DNA of 64,000 nt from Bradyrhizobium sp. BRP22 (GCF_020194175.1 NZ_JADYVX010000035.1:1-64000), one strand, 5' to 3'. Positions 16,111 through 25,594 are shown, counted from the first letter of the stretch. A program made the numbers and translations. The notes: generated by a model from the sequence alone, not told the origin.

Positions 16111-16746
16111 CTACTTTCGACTTCTGCTTTTTACCCGAGTGGATTTCGCTGCGCTCTTTTTTGCTTTGGCCTTTTTCTTTGACCGCTTGATAACCTTGGG
16201 TGTTGTTTCTTCCATTGCAGCCGGGGCGGGCAAAACCTTTCCGTCGATTAGCTCTTTGCGCAATTCCATCAGCATAACGCCGAGCATATTTTGGCCGGAG
16301 CCGTCCACCTCGCCCCATAGCCGATTGACGGCGTTGTTGACGGTGCCGACTTCCACCAGACGTTTGTCACCAGTCTCTATAAGGAGCTTCGCAAGGTTCG
16401 CGTGCTGAGAGAACTTTGCTTTCAGAACCTTCCGCATGCGGTCAAACTTGATGGTGGCCCAGTCGGGCACCACGTCCCAAGTATACAAGCCGTGAGCCGC
16501 CATAGCGGCTAATGCCGGTGTGGGGGCGGAAAGAATCCAGTCGCGTACCGCGGGTTTGACCGCCTTGCCCGCCTGATAAGCATGTTCAGCTGTCGGGTAT
16601 GTTTTGCCCTCAAATTTAACCTCGCACTTGTATAAATTACTAAAAGGGCCATACGGCTTCTCGTTGGCTCGATAAAATCTGATCTCGTCAGTTGTGACCG
16701 ACGGAACACCCGTCGCGTGATTTTTCTTTCTGACCTTTTGCACCAT
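16111..16746 (-). CDS. NADAR family protein with Lys/Arg-rich tail
   Basis: 211 residues. The NADAR (YbiA-like) domain covers about 20-160: FYRANEKPYGPFSNLYKCEV, then YPTAEHAYQAGKA, and NAVNRLWGEVDGSGQNMLGVMLMELR near the end. NADAR proteins are N-glycosidases; some remove ADP-ribose from guanine and neutralise DarT-type toxins. The last 45 residues are a basic tail (KRSKKKAKAKK...), which may bind nucleic acid. It is the first gene of the coupled operon, 6 bases before the SIS-HAD gene. A role either in reversing base modification or in the same nucleotide chemistry as the PRTase-like protein is plausible. Confidence 0.8.
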   Translation of the reverse strand: MVQKVRKKNHATGVPSVTTDEIRFYRANEKPYGPFSNLYKCEVKFEGKTYPTAEHAYQAGKAVKPAVRDWILSAPTPALAAMAAHGLYTWDVVPDWATIKFDRMRKVLKAKFSQHANLAKLLIETGDKRLVEVGTVNNAVNRLWGEVDGSGQNMLGVMLMELRKELIDGKVLPAPAAMEETTPKVIKRSKKKAKAKKSAAKSTRVKSRSRK

Positions 16747-17083
16747 TGCAGTCCCCGTAAAACTCCAACGTTTGGCGATGCCAGAGCTAGTTTCCCTAAT
16801 ACCACTAGGCGATTCTGTCGGCTGGGTAACCGCCGCGAAGCCTGGCTGGATACGTGATCAGTGAATGCTCGACGGGGGGGAGCAAATGTGCTACACGTAC
16901 TCAGCTTGACCGGAAAAAAAGTAAGCAATATCAATCGGGTTACTTGAGTCGTGGTGATTCGCCTGGGTGGCACGAAGATTTCCAAATTGAATCCCACTCC
17001 ACCGAAGAGGGCGAGAGACAGGTAGGTAAGTAAGAGACCTTAGGGCGGCGCACGCGGCCGAAGTGGGCCGATTGCAACCCAAA
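16747..17083. other. Intergenic upstream of the putative defence operon
   Basis: 337 bases of intermediate G+C, with a run of seven G near 16876. It should contain the promoter of the NADAR-first operon. No tRNA-derived direct repeat longer than a short degenerate match, no integrase fragment and no RNA gene were seen. Confidence 0.4.
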
Positions 17084-17350
17084 TCACTTCATCTTCTCCA
17101 GCAGCTTCCGCACTTCACCCAACAGCGCCCGAATCCGCCTTCGCTCGGCGATCGCATCCCTGGTGAACAGGCCGTGCTTGCGCGCGTTCTGGTTTGCCTT
17201 TGGCGCACCGGAGCCCGGTGCACCGCCGTGCATGCGGCAGCGCTTTTTGCCGTGCACCGCCGGCGAGCGGCACGCGCCACTGGTGCGGGTTTTGGCGCCA
17301 CACCGTGGGCTCGCCAGCATCGGGCCGGTATTTCTGATGTGATCGCTCAT
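17084..17350 (-). CDS. HGG-motif small protein (phage/mobile-element-associated type)
   Basis: 88 residues. The N-terminal half has RCGAKTRTSGACRSPAV followed by KKRCRMHGGAPGSGAPK, a Cys/His-rich region that could hold zinc, then NQNARKHG and a charged C-terminal helix. Proteins with this 'C-x-MHGG' signature are common in prophage and mobile regions of rhizobia; their role is unknown. The ATG overlaps the stop of the upstream gene by 4 bases, so the two are translationally coupled. It borders the low-GC operon but has high G+C itself. Confidence 0.7.
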   Translation of the reverse strand: MSDHIRNTGPMLASPRCGAKTRTSGACRSPAVHGKKRCRMHGGAPGSGAPKANQNARKHGLFTRDAIAERRRIRALLGEVRKLLEKMK

Positions 17351-18018
17351 GGCTGTGCGTCCCGCTTGGCGTCAGCGGAATCGCGCCGTCGCTGGGAGCC
17401 AGCGGTTTTCGGCGCCTTCCGCGCCGCGGATGTCGGGTTCTTGTCGGAAACGATCACGCGCGCGTGCTGCGTGACGTTGCCGACAATGGCGTTGCCGCCG
17501 TCGCCCACCGACACGTTCTGCACGGTGATGGCGGGCTCGCCATGGCTCCGGTAGCGGTTGAGCGCCTCGATCTGGGCGGGAAAGGTGCGGGCGAGCCTGC
17601 CCAATGCGCGCGCGGCGCTGTCGTGCTGGGCGAGGTCGTCGGCACTGGCGAGGTGATGGGCACATCGCATCGCCATCACATGAACCGAAACCATCTGCGC
17701 CACCAGCATGGCCTCGACGGAATCCCTTGGGCGAATGCTCTTCACCATCGAAATCATGAAGGAGAGGTTGACCTCGTCGGGGCTCCCGCCGCTCACGCTG
17801 GCCCTGACCAATTGCCGGAGGATGCCATCCATCGCTTCGCGATCGGCGACCCCGAGCGCGTTCGCCATGAGCTGTTCGCCGAGCTCCTGGTCAGGATGGT
17901 CGATGGAGAAGCCGTGCGACGAGAGCCTTATCCGCGGGGCCGCGGCCGCCTTGGCCCCCTTGGCCCCGTCGGTTGCGGCGATCGCCGTCGGCATGGTGAG
18001 GTCCGGAGCGCTGGTCAT
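17347..18018 (-). CDS. Hypothetical protein paired with the HGG protein
   Basis: 223 residues from the ATG at 18018, which has AAGGA just before it; a longer frame from 18108 is less likely. The central part is helical. A short hydrophilic beta segment follows, with AITVQNVSVGDGGNAIVGNVTQ, and the tail is very basic (KAPKTAGSQRRRDSADAKRD). I recall similar proteins in Bradyrhizobium next to HGG-type genes, but no function is known. It may belong to a decayed phage-like element at the edge of the island. Confidence 0.65.
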   Translation of the reverse strand: MTSAPDLTMPTAIAATDGAKGAKAAAAPRIRLSSHGFSIDHPDQELGEQLMANALGVADREAMDGILRQLVRASVSGGSPDEVNLSFMISMVKSIRPRDSVEAMLVAQMVSVHVMAMRCAHHLASADDLAQHDSAARALGRLARTFPAQIEALNRYRSHGEPAITVQNVSVGDGGNAIVGNVTQHARVIVSDKNPTSAARKAPKTAGSQRRRDSADAKRDAQP

Positions 18019-18546
18019 GTCCTTAATTCCCTTCGCACGCGCGCCGAAAGCGCGCGGTTCGGGCACGCGCAGGCGATCGGTCGCCGCGGTGAGCCGGTGC
18101 AATTTCAATGGTGGGTGAGGATTCTGAGCCGCAATCGCACCGAAGCAGCCCGCTGTTGCGGACCGACGGGCGTTTACAGGATTGCGGGATGATGAAGGAA
18201 TGCCCCTGATTTGCCCGACGTGTCAAGTTGCCTTGTCGAAGCATTCATGCCGCCGGCCGCCTGCTACTTTGCATGGGGTTGTTTTCGATATTTTTGGGCA
18301 GCGCGCACCTTCGAAGCGGCGCCAGCGTCGCCCGCGGTCATGCCGGCAAAGGCACGGTGCGATATGCATGGTCGCGGGTATCGCGTTGCGTGGCGCCTGC
18401 CGTATTGGAGTGCAGTCCGACCAGAAATTTGGCAAGAGCCTCATTCGAATTGCATTGCCATTCCCGCGACTTCGATCCTATCAAGGCCCGATGCGGCGGC
18501 CAGTCTGCCCGCATTTGCTTGCCGCTGATGACGGCGTAAGGAGGTC
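18019..18546. other. Intergenic, nothing recognised
   Basis: 528 bases between the hypothetical gene and the flavoprotein gene. Short open frames exist but none has a ribosome site or protein-like composition. 'aaggaggtc' at 18539-18547 is the ribosome site of the flavoprotein. The middle part probably carries promoters for both directions. Confidence 0.4.
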
Positions 18547-20250
18547 ATGTTGCCGGAGACCGCGACGACGCATCTCAAGACCGATGTCCTTGTCGTCGGA
18601 GCGGGTGGGGCGGGGATGTATGCCGCGCTCGAAGCCGCCCGTGCAGGCGCCGACGTCATACTGGCGGAGCGCAGCCTGATTGGCCGCGGCGGCGCGACCG
18701 TCATGGCGCAGATGACCGTGGCGGCCGCGCTCGGCGAGCAGACGCCGGATCATTGGGAACATCATCTGGCCGACACCATTGCTGCCGGCCGCGACCTTTG
18801 CGATGAACGGCTTGCCGCGATCCTGTGCGAGGACGGCCCTCGCCGGATCAGGGAAATGGACGCCTGGAAGGTCGGATGGGCGCGCGAGGATGGCCACATC
18901 AGGCAGGTTCAAGCACCGGGGCATGACAGGCCGCGCTGTGTCTATGTGGACTTCCTGTCGACGGGACCTGCCGTATCGCGAACCCTGCGGACGCGGCTGA
19001 ACGACGCGAGCGGCATCCGCCGGATCGGTGATCTCTTGATCGTCGATATTGCCGTCCATGATGGTGCAGCCTGCGGCGCGACGGCGCTGCACATCTCGAC
19101 AGGGCGCATTGTCACGATCGCGGCGAAAGCTGTCATCATAGCGACGGGAGGATTGACGCGGCTCTATCGCCGCAACAGCGCCTCCTCCAACATGGGCGGC
19201 GACGGGTATGCGCTCGCGCTGCGCGCCGGTGCGGAACTGATCGACATGGAATTTGTCCAGTTCTTCCCCATCGGCCATCTCGCGCCGCGCCTTGTCGGTA
19301 TGGACCCGATCATGTGGGACCCGTTCCGCTACAAGCTCGGCGGCAAGCTCTTGAACTCGGAGATGCGTGAGTTCGAAGAGAGTTATGCAAGCCGCGATAT
19401 CCGCAGCGACGGCCGCTATGTGCTGACACGCGATCTCGCCACCTATGCGATCTCCAAGGAAGTCGAGGCGGGACGGGGCAGTCCGGCGGGAGGCGCCTAT
19501 CTAAGCTTCCAGCACGTGCCGCCGGATGAGATCCGCCGTGCCTTCGGCCCCGTCGTCGATCGGCTCGCGGCCAACGGGATCGATCTTGCGCGCCAGCCGG
19601 TCGAGGTGGCGCCGATCGCGCACTATCACATGGGCGGAATCCGCGTCGGTGAGACGCTCGAAACACGGGTCGCGGGCCTTTTTGCCTGCGGCGAGGCAAT
19701 CGGAGGCGCCAACGGCGCCAACCGGCTGTCAGGAAATGCGATTACCGAGGCTTTTGTGTTCGGGGCGCGGGCAGGCCATCACGCAGCGTTGCATGCATCG
19801 AAGCAATCGATCGTGTGGTCGCCGGATGCCGTCGGACCGACGATGGATCTTCTGCGCCGTGCGACGCGCCGCGATACACCGAACACGGCCGCGGTCATTG
19901 CGTCGGTGCAGTCCGTGATGTCCGACAAGGTCGGGCCGTTCCGCACCGATGGCAAGCTTCGGTCAGCGATCGAAAGCCTTGCCGCGATCGGGAATGAGCT
20001 CGGTAGCGATCCGATCGCATCATCGCCAGGCGGTGTCGATCCGGTGCTGGTCGATTGGCTCGATCTACGAAACATGCTGCTGGTCGCCCAGGCTGTCGCA
20101 TTGCCGGCGCTCGCCAGAACGGAAAGCCGCGGAGCGCATCAGCGCGAGGATTATCCCGGCCTCGACGACGGTTGGGGTATCCACCAGATCGTGGAGCTTG
20201 CGGGCGCGAAGCTCAACATCAAGGCATTGAGCAGGAGGGTTGCCGCATGA
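18547..20250 (+). CDS. FAD-dependent fumarate reductase/succinate dehydrogenase-like flavoprotein
   Basis: 567 residues. The N-terminal dinucleotide fold has LVVGAGGAGMYAALEAARAG (about 16-35). The second FAD segment is VAGLFACGEAIGGANGANRLSGNAITEAF (about 377-405), preceded by HYHMGGIRVG, whose histidine matches the substrate His of the FrdA/SdhA/NadB family. The C-terminal helical domain is complete. It should oxidise or reduce a C4-type dicarboxylate. An AAGGAGG site lies just ahead of the ATG. It shares a 4-base overlap with the 2Fe-2S gene, so the two form a small complex. No membrane anchor subunit is encoded nearby. Confidence 0.85.
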   Translation: MLPETATTHLKTDVLVVGAGGAGMYAALEAARAGADVILAERSLIGRGGATVMAQMTVAAALGEQTPDHWEHHLADTIAAGRDLCDERLAAILCEDGPRRIREMDAWKVGWAREDGHIRQVQAPGHDRPRCVYVDFLSTGPAVSRTLRTRLNDASGIRRIGDLLIVDIAVHDGAACGATALHISTGRIVTIAAKAVIIATGGLTRLYRRNSASSNMGGDGYALALRAGAELIDMEFVQFFPIGHLAPRLVGMDPIMWDPFRYKLGGKLLNSEMREFEESYASRDIRSDGRYVLTRDLATYAISKEVEAGRGSPAGGAYLSFQHVPPDEIRRAFGPVVDRLAANGIDLARQPVEVAPIAHYHMGGIRVGETLETRVAGLFACGEAIGGANGANRLSGNAITEAFVFGARAGHHAALHASKQSIVWSPDAVGPTMDLLRRATRRDTPNTAAVIASVQSVMSDKVGPFRTDGKLRSAIESLAAIGNELGSDPIASSPGGVDPVLVDWLDLRNMLLVAQAVALPALARTESRGAHQREDYPGLDDGWGIHQIVELAGAKLNIKALSRRVAA

Positions 20251-20597
20251 GGGCGGTACTTGCCATTCAACGCGGCGGACCGGGGCAGGCGTCGCGCGTG
20301 GACAGCTTCGAGGTCGAGTTCGAACCCGGCCAGTCGGTGCTGGATGGCTTGCGTCTGGTCCGCCGCGATCAGGACCCCTCGCTGGCTTTCCGTTTTTCCT
20401 GCATCAACGCCAACGCCTGCAAGGAATGCATGATGCTGATCGACGGCGCAGTGGACTATGCGTGTACCGTCCGCCTCAAGGAGGGAGTCACCACTCTGTC
20501 GCCGCTGCCAAAGAAGGCGCTGCTTCGGGATCTTGTCACCGAAATCGCGCCTCCTGATGAACGCCTCGATCGAGCCACCAACAACGGTGCTGGATAG
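20247..20597 (+). CDS. Minimal 2Fe-2S subunit, SdhB/FrdB N-terminal type
   Basis: 116 residues, starting at the ATG that overlaps the flavoprotein stop. It resembles only the plant-type ferredoxin half of SdhB/FrdB. Four cysteines are in place: C52, C58 and C61 in SCINANACKECMM, and C73 in DYACTV. The first spacing is C-x5-C where SdhB usually has C-x4-C. The second half of SdhB, with its 3Fe-4S and 4Fe-4S clusters, is absent, so electrons must leave by one cluster. It probably receives electrons from, or gives them to, the flavoprotein. A soluble two-subunit dehydrogenase is the likely product. Confidence 0.8.
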   Translation: MRAVLAIQRGGPGQASRVDSFEVEFEPGQSVLDGLRLVRRDQDPSLAFRFSCINANACKECMMLIDGAVDYACTVRLKEGVTTLSPLPKKALLRDLVTEIAPPDERLDRATNNGAG

Positions 20598-20642
20598 CTG
20601 ACGCGAGTCTGTTCGCAAATCGCTCATCCTGAACGAGCCGAC

Positions 20643-23600
20643 TCAGCTCTTCACCATGTCCCCCAGCATGTTCGCGGCCACTATCAGCTTGGCGAGCGTC
20701 AGGCCGCCGGCCGCAATCTCCTCGACCGAGCGGCGGATGCGCATCGCTTCGGGGTGAGCCGCGAGCCAGTCGCCCGCGGCTTGCTGGCCGCATTGGCCTG
20801 TCGCCAGCATATCCGCAGCCAGTCTTCTTTCGGCGGCGGCGATCTGGTCGACGGCGCGATCGATGGCGAGCCGTTCGTAATTGTCGTTTGCCGATACGCT
20901 GCGTGCGGCGGCGATGAGGCGATCGAGGCGGAAATTGGCCTCGGCGGCGAAGAAGGTCGTGGCGGCATCGCCGATGGTCCGATTGGTGCGCTCCGCGACG
21001 GTTACGATATCCGGTGCCGAGACCAGGGCGTCGAGATCGGCGAGCGCGCTTGCGAGATCGGCCGGGACGGCGGCATCGATCAGCTCCTGCCGCCGCTTGC
21101 GGCGCCCGGTCTGCAAGTCCTCCGGCAGGGTCTTGTCGAGTCCGGCGGCGACTTCGCCGATGTTCGGGCCGAAGCGCGCAATCACGGAGTCCAGACCTGG
21201 CTTGAAATCAACATTGCGCACAAACCAGACCATGCGGGAGATCAGCAGATCTTGAATCGCCGCGTAGAGGCCAAGCTGCACTTGCCCGTTGATGCGGGCG
21301 TCGAGTCCGTCGATAGCATCATTCAGCCGCTTCAGGCCGTAGGACTCCTCCACGGCCACGAAGGCCATGACAATGGTCGATACGTCAGCATCCGTCTCGT
21401 CGATCAGGCGCACGACACAGGCCGGGCCGCCGCGATTGACGACGGCGTTGGCGAGATTGGTTGCGATGATCTCCCGCCGAAGGCGATGGTGTTTCACCGC
21501 GGCGGGGAATTTGTCCTGAACCTCGCGCGGGAAGTACTGGGACAATTCGCGCGCGAGATATGGATCATCAGGCACGCTGCTGACGAGCAGATCGTCGTAA
21601 AGTGTCAGCTTGGCATAGGCCAGCAGCACCGCAAGTTCTGGCCGGGTCAGCGACTGGCCGCGCCGCGCCCGCTCGGCGATCGCCGCATCGTCTGGCAGGA
21701 ATTCCACCGCGCGGCTCAGCAGCCCGCGCTGCTCGAGCGATTGCATCAGGCGGGCAAGGAAGCCGGTCTCGGCCAGGCCCTTGCGTTCGGCCAATGAGAG
21801 CGCCAGCGTCTGCAGATAATTGTTGCGCAGCACCAGGGCGCCGACCTCGTCGGTCATCGCGGCAAGCAGGCTGTTGCGGTCGTTCGAAGTGAGGCGCCCT
21901 TCGCGTTCGGGGCGTGCCAGTGCAATCTTGATATTGACCTCGACGTCGGAGGTGTTGACCCCGGCCGAATTGTCGATGGCGTCGGTGTTGAGCTTGACGC
22001 CTTTCTGCGCGGCTTCGATGCGGCCACGCTGCGTGACGCCGAGATTGGCCCCTTCGCCGATCACCCGCGCGCGGATATCTGCGCCCGTGACACGGATCGG
22101 ATCGTTGGCGCGGTCGCCGGCCTGATCGTCGCTTTCCCAGGACGCGCGGATATAGGTGCCGATGCCGCCAAACCAGAGCAGGTCGGCACGCGCCTTGAGG
22201 ATCGCCGTCATCACCTCGAAGGGGGTAGCCTGCGGTTTGTCGAGATCGAGCAAGGCCCGCACTTCCGGCGCCAGCGGAATCGCCTTGAGCGAACGCGAGA
22301 ATACCCCGCCACCCTGCGAGATCTTTGACTTGTCGTAGTCCTGCCAACTCGACCGCGGCAAGTCGAACAGGCGTTGGCGCTCGGCCCGGCTGACCGCCGG
22401 ATCAGGCGAGGGGTCGATGAAAATATCGCGATGATCGAAAGCCGCAACAAGTCTCGTCGCCGGCGAGAGCAGCATGCCATTGCCGAAGACGTCGCCGGAC
22501 ATGTCGCCCACGCCGACAGCGGTGAATGGCGTGACCTGGATATCGGTGCCGAGTTCGCGGAAATGGCGCTTGACGGCTTCCCAGGCGCCGCGGGCAGTGA
22601 TGCCCATTTTCTTGTGGTCATAGCCCTGGCTGCCGCCGGAGGCGAAAGCATCGCCAAGCCAATGTGCCTTCTCCACCGAGATCGCGTTGGCGACGTCGGA
22701 AAAGGTCGCGGTGCCCTTGTCGGCGGCGACAACGAGATAGGGGTCGTCGCCATCGTGCCGCACGGTGTCCTCTGGCGGCACGATGGTGTCGCCGTCGAGA
22801 TTGTCGGTGAGTTCAAGCAGCGAGCGAACGAAGATGCGATAGGCTTCGGTGCCTTCCGTCATCCAGGCCTCGCGATTGGAGGGCGGCGGCAGGCGTTTGG
22901 GTACGAAGCCGCCCTTGGCGCCGACAGGCACGATGACGGCGTTCTTGACCTGTTGCGCCTTGACCAGGCCGAGGATCTCGGTGCGGAAATCCTGCGGCCG
23001 GTCGGACCAGCGCAGGCCGCCGCGCGCGACCTTGCCAAAGCGCAGATGAATGCCTTCGACGCGCGGCGAATAGACGAAAATCTCGTAGAGCGGCCGAGGT
23101 GCAGGCAGTTCCTCAATCTTGCGCGCGTCGAACTTGAAGGAGATCACCGGCCGCGGATGCCCGTCCGGACCGATCTGCCACAGATTGGTGCGGATGGCGG
23201 CCTGCACCAGATTGGTGAAACGGCGCAGAATGCGGTCTTCATCCAATGAGGCGACGGATTTGAGCTGCTCCTCGATCTCGGCAAGGAGCGCCGTCTCACG
23301 CGTCGAACGCTCGGTTTCGGTGGCGGCGAGGCGCGGATCGAAGCGGGCCTGGAACAGAGCGACGATGCTGGTGGTGATCGCGGTGTTCTTGCGCAGAGTC
23401 TCCGACATGTAGTCCTGGCTGAACGGCGCGCGGATCTGATGCTGGTAGCGGGAGAGGGCGCGGATGGCCGAAACTTCGCGCCAGCTCAGGCTCGTGCGCA
23501 GGATCAGCGCGTTATATCCATCGGATTCGGCGCGATCGCCCACGACAGCCATAATCGAGGCTTCGAGGCGACGGGAGAATTCCGCGGTGATAACGATCGG

Positions 23601-25460
23601 CTTGCCGTCATTGGCCTCGATCGTCATGTCGTGCAGCCAGACCGGCGCAGGTGCCGGTGTGGCGCTGGGCCTGATCTCATAGGTGCGCTCGTTGACGACG
23701 CGCAAGCCGTGGTGCTCGATCACCGGCACCCGATAGGACAGCGACAAGGGCTCGCCGAGCGAAAACACCTTGAGGCCGAAACGCGTCGGATCATCGCCAC
23801 CAATGCGGTGGACCGAAAGCGCCACGGAACGCGCGGCAGTGAGCTTTTCGATGGTGGCGATATCGGCTATCGCCTGTGCGGTGTCGAAGACTTCGGTGTA
23901 GCCGCCGGTAAAGGCTCGAGCGTAACGGTTGGCGATCAGGCGCGCCCGCATGCCGTCGGTGGTGGTCGCAAGCGCGGCTCTCAGCTTGTCAGCCCATGTT
24001 GCGGCGATGGCACTGATCCCGGCTTCGAGCGTGGCGCGCTCGATGACAGGCGTGCCGCCTTCATAGCGCGCGATAATGTAGTGGACGCGGGCGAGCGATC
24101 CCTCCGGAAAGGCTGCGTAGGAGGCCGCCACTTGCCCCTTGTAAAGCTGCGCCAGGAATGCTGCGACGCGCGTGCGCACGTCGGTGTCATATTTGTCACG
24201 CGGAATAAACACGAGGATGGAGACGAAGCGGTCGAATTTGTCGACCCGTGCGAGCGCCCGCACGCGGGGGCGTTCAAAGAGCGTCAGGATTTCCATGACG
24301 AAATTGTAGACGGTCCCGACGTCGATCTGGAGGAGCTCGTCGCGCGGATATTCTTCAAGGATATGCAAGAGCGCCTTGCCCGAATGGCTGTCCGGCTCGA
24401 AGCCAGCGCGCTCGAGCACCTGCGCCACCTTGTGGCGAACATAGGGGATCTGCCGAACCGAGCGCGTATAAGCGCCCGAGGTGAACAGGCCGACGAGGCG
24501 CAATTCGCCCTCGAGCCGGCCGTCGGGCGCATAGAGTTTGATACCCACATAGTCCATCCGGACGCGGCGATGAACGCGGCTGCTCACATTGGCCTTGATG
24601 ACGATGAGCAGGGTGGGCTCCCGCATGAACTCGCGGATCTCCGGCGTCATCACCACCATTTCGGTGCCGCGACGCAGGACCTTCACATCGGGATCGCGCA
24701 GGATGCCGAGGCCTTCGCCGGTCGTGATATCGTCCGACGCACCGCTGTTCGGCACGAAACGATATTCGCGCAGACCGAGAAAGGTGAAGTTGTCGGCGCA
24801 CAGCCATTGCAGGAACTGGGTGGCCTCGGCGACCTCGTCGATCGGCATCGGCGGCGGATTGGAGCTGAAGGTCTTGATCGCCTGTTCCACGCGGGCGCGC
24901 ATGGCTCGCCAGTCGCTGACGCAGGCGCGCACGTCTTTCAGCGTCTCGGAGAGGCCGTCGATCAGCTTCCGTCGGTCGGCATCGGCATCCAGACGCGCGA
25001 TATGGAGATGAATCAGGCTTTCGCGCTCGCCCTTCACCCCCTCGGGGAGCGTCTCGCCGAAGAAACGCAGCAGCTTGCCTTGCTCGTCCCGCTCGACGGC
25101 AATGATCGGGTGGGCGACCAGCGTGACCTCGATGCCCTGCTCGGCGAGCTCCGCCATGGTGGAATCGAACAGGAAGGGCATGTTGTCGTTGAGAACTTCG
25201 AGCACGGATATCTCGCGCCCGTCCGGCATCATCGGATTGATGACGCGGATGTCGGCGCTACCAGCGGTCCGCCGCTGCACATGTTCCCAGGCTTGTTCTG
25301 CCAGAAAGGCCAGGGACACGGCATCGTAGCTGGCGAGGTCCTCGACGTTGCAGTGGCCAAACAGAAGCTCGGCAAAGGTCCGGGGCGTGCTGCCCGGCTG
25401 CACGCTCCCACCGGCCTCGCGGATCAGGGTTGCTCGGGCCTTGTCGTCACGCCACGCCAT
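20643..25460 (-). CDS. gdhB: NAD-dependent glutamate dehydrogenase, large (about 180 kDa) type
   Basis: 1605 residues from the ATG at 25460, which has GGAGG 5 bases upstream; an ATG four codons earlier has no such site. This is the long NAD-GDH class (also called GdhZ): N-terminal ACT-like domains, then the catalytic core with LRFGKVARGGLRWSDR and the glutamate-binding lysine region VKNAVIVPVGAKGGFV, the nucleotide fold (GVGDMSGDVFGNGMLLS), and a long C-terminal helical domain. It deaminates glutamate to 2-oxoglutarate in the cytoplasm, feeding carbon to the TCA cycle. It stands alone, convergent with the 2Fe-2S gene. Frame and length are intact. Confidence 0.93.
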   Translation of the reverse strand: MAWRDDKARATLIREAGGSVQPGSTPRTFAELLFGHCNVEDLASYDAVSLAFLAEQAWEHVQRRTAGSADIRVINPMMPDGREISVLEVLNDNMPFLFDSTMAELAEQGIEVTLVAHPIIAVERDEQGKLLRFFGETLPEGVKGERESLIHLHIARLDADADRRKLIDGLSETLKDVRACVSDWRAMRARVEQAIKTFSSNPPPMPIDEVAEATQFLQWLCADNFTFLGLREYRFVPNSGASDDITTGEGLGILRDPDVKVLRRGTEMVVMTPEIREFMREPTLLIVIKANVSSRVHRRVRMDYVGIKLYAPDGRLEGELRLVGLFTSGAYTRSVRQIPYVRHKVAQVLERAGFEPDSHSGKALLHILEEYPRDELLQIDVGTVYNFVMEILTLFERPRVRALARVDKFDRFVSILVFIPRDKYDTDVRTRVAAFLAQLYKGQVAASYAAFPEGSLARVHYIIARYEGGTPVIERATLEAGISAIAATWADKLRAALATTTDGMRARLIANRYARAFTGGYTEVFDTAQAIADIATIEKLTAARSVALSVHRIGGDDPTRFGLKVFSLGEPLSLSYRVPVIEHHGLRVVNERTYEIRPSATPAPAPVWLHDMTIEANDGKPIVITAEFSRRLEASIMAVVGDRAESDGYNALILRTSLSWREVSAIRALSRYQHQIRAPFSQDYMSETLRKNTAITTSIVALFQARFDPRLAATETERSTRETALLAEIEEQLKSVASLDEDRILRRFTNLVQAAIRTNLWQIGPDGHPRPVISFKFDARKIEELPAPRPLYEIFVYSPRVEGIHLRFGKVARGGLRWSDRPQDFRTEILGLVKAQQVKNAVIVPVGAKGGFVPKRLPPPSNREAWMTEGTEAYRIFVRSLLELTDNLDGDTIVPPEDTVRHDGDDPYLVVAADKGTATFSDVANAISVEKAHWLGDAFASGGSQGYDHKKMGITARGAWEAVKRHFRELGTDIQVTPFTAVGVGDMSGDVFGNGMLLSPATRLVAAFDHRDIFIDPSPDPAVSRAERQRLFDLPRSSWQDYDKSKISQGGGVFSRSLKAIPLAPEVRALLDLDKPQATPFEVMTAILKARADLLWFGGIGTYIRASWESDDQAGDRANDPIRVTGADIRARVIGEGANLGVTQRGRIEAAQKGVKLNTDAIDNSAGVNTSDVEVNIKIALARPEREGRLTSNDRNSLLAAMTDEVGALVLRNNYLQTLALSLAERKGLAETGFLARLMQSLEQRGLLSRAVEFLPDDAAIAERARRGQSLTRPELAVLLAYAKLTLYDDLLVSSVPDDPYLARELSQYFPREVQDKFPAAVKHHRLRREIIATNLANAVVNRGGPACVVRLIDETDADVSTIVMAFVAVEESYGLKRLNDAIDGLDARINGQVQLGLYAAIQDLLISRMVWFVRNVDFKPGLDSVIARFGPNIGEVAAGLDKTLPEDLQTGRRKRRQELIDAAVPADLASALADLDALVSAPDIVTVAERTNRTIGDAATTFFAAEANFRLDRLIAAARSVSANDNYERLAIDRAVDQIAAAERRLAADMLATGQCGQQAAGDWLAAHPEAMRIRRSVEEIAAGGLTLAKLIVAANMLGDMVKS

Positions 25461-25594
25461 AATGTCCTCCATTTGCCGCGTCGGTCGACCGCAGTCACGA
25501 TCGCCGGCTTGATGTCGGAGTGCATCTCTTCGAGCGCTATTGTCTTGACCGCAGTTGCTTGTGTAGCCCCTTGGTCGCAGAACTTCGGTAGCTC

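Noticed and set aside
16956..16975. A degenerate match to the tRNA-Glu 3' end (gattcgcctgggtggcacga) as a possible attachment site
   Set aside because: Only about 14 of 20 positions agree, which is too weak for an att repeat; kept only as a point to test by comparing genomes.
16509..16997. A 162-residue minus-strand open frame
   Set aside because: It overlaps the NADAR gene in another frame and has random composition.
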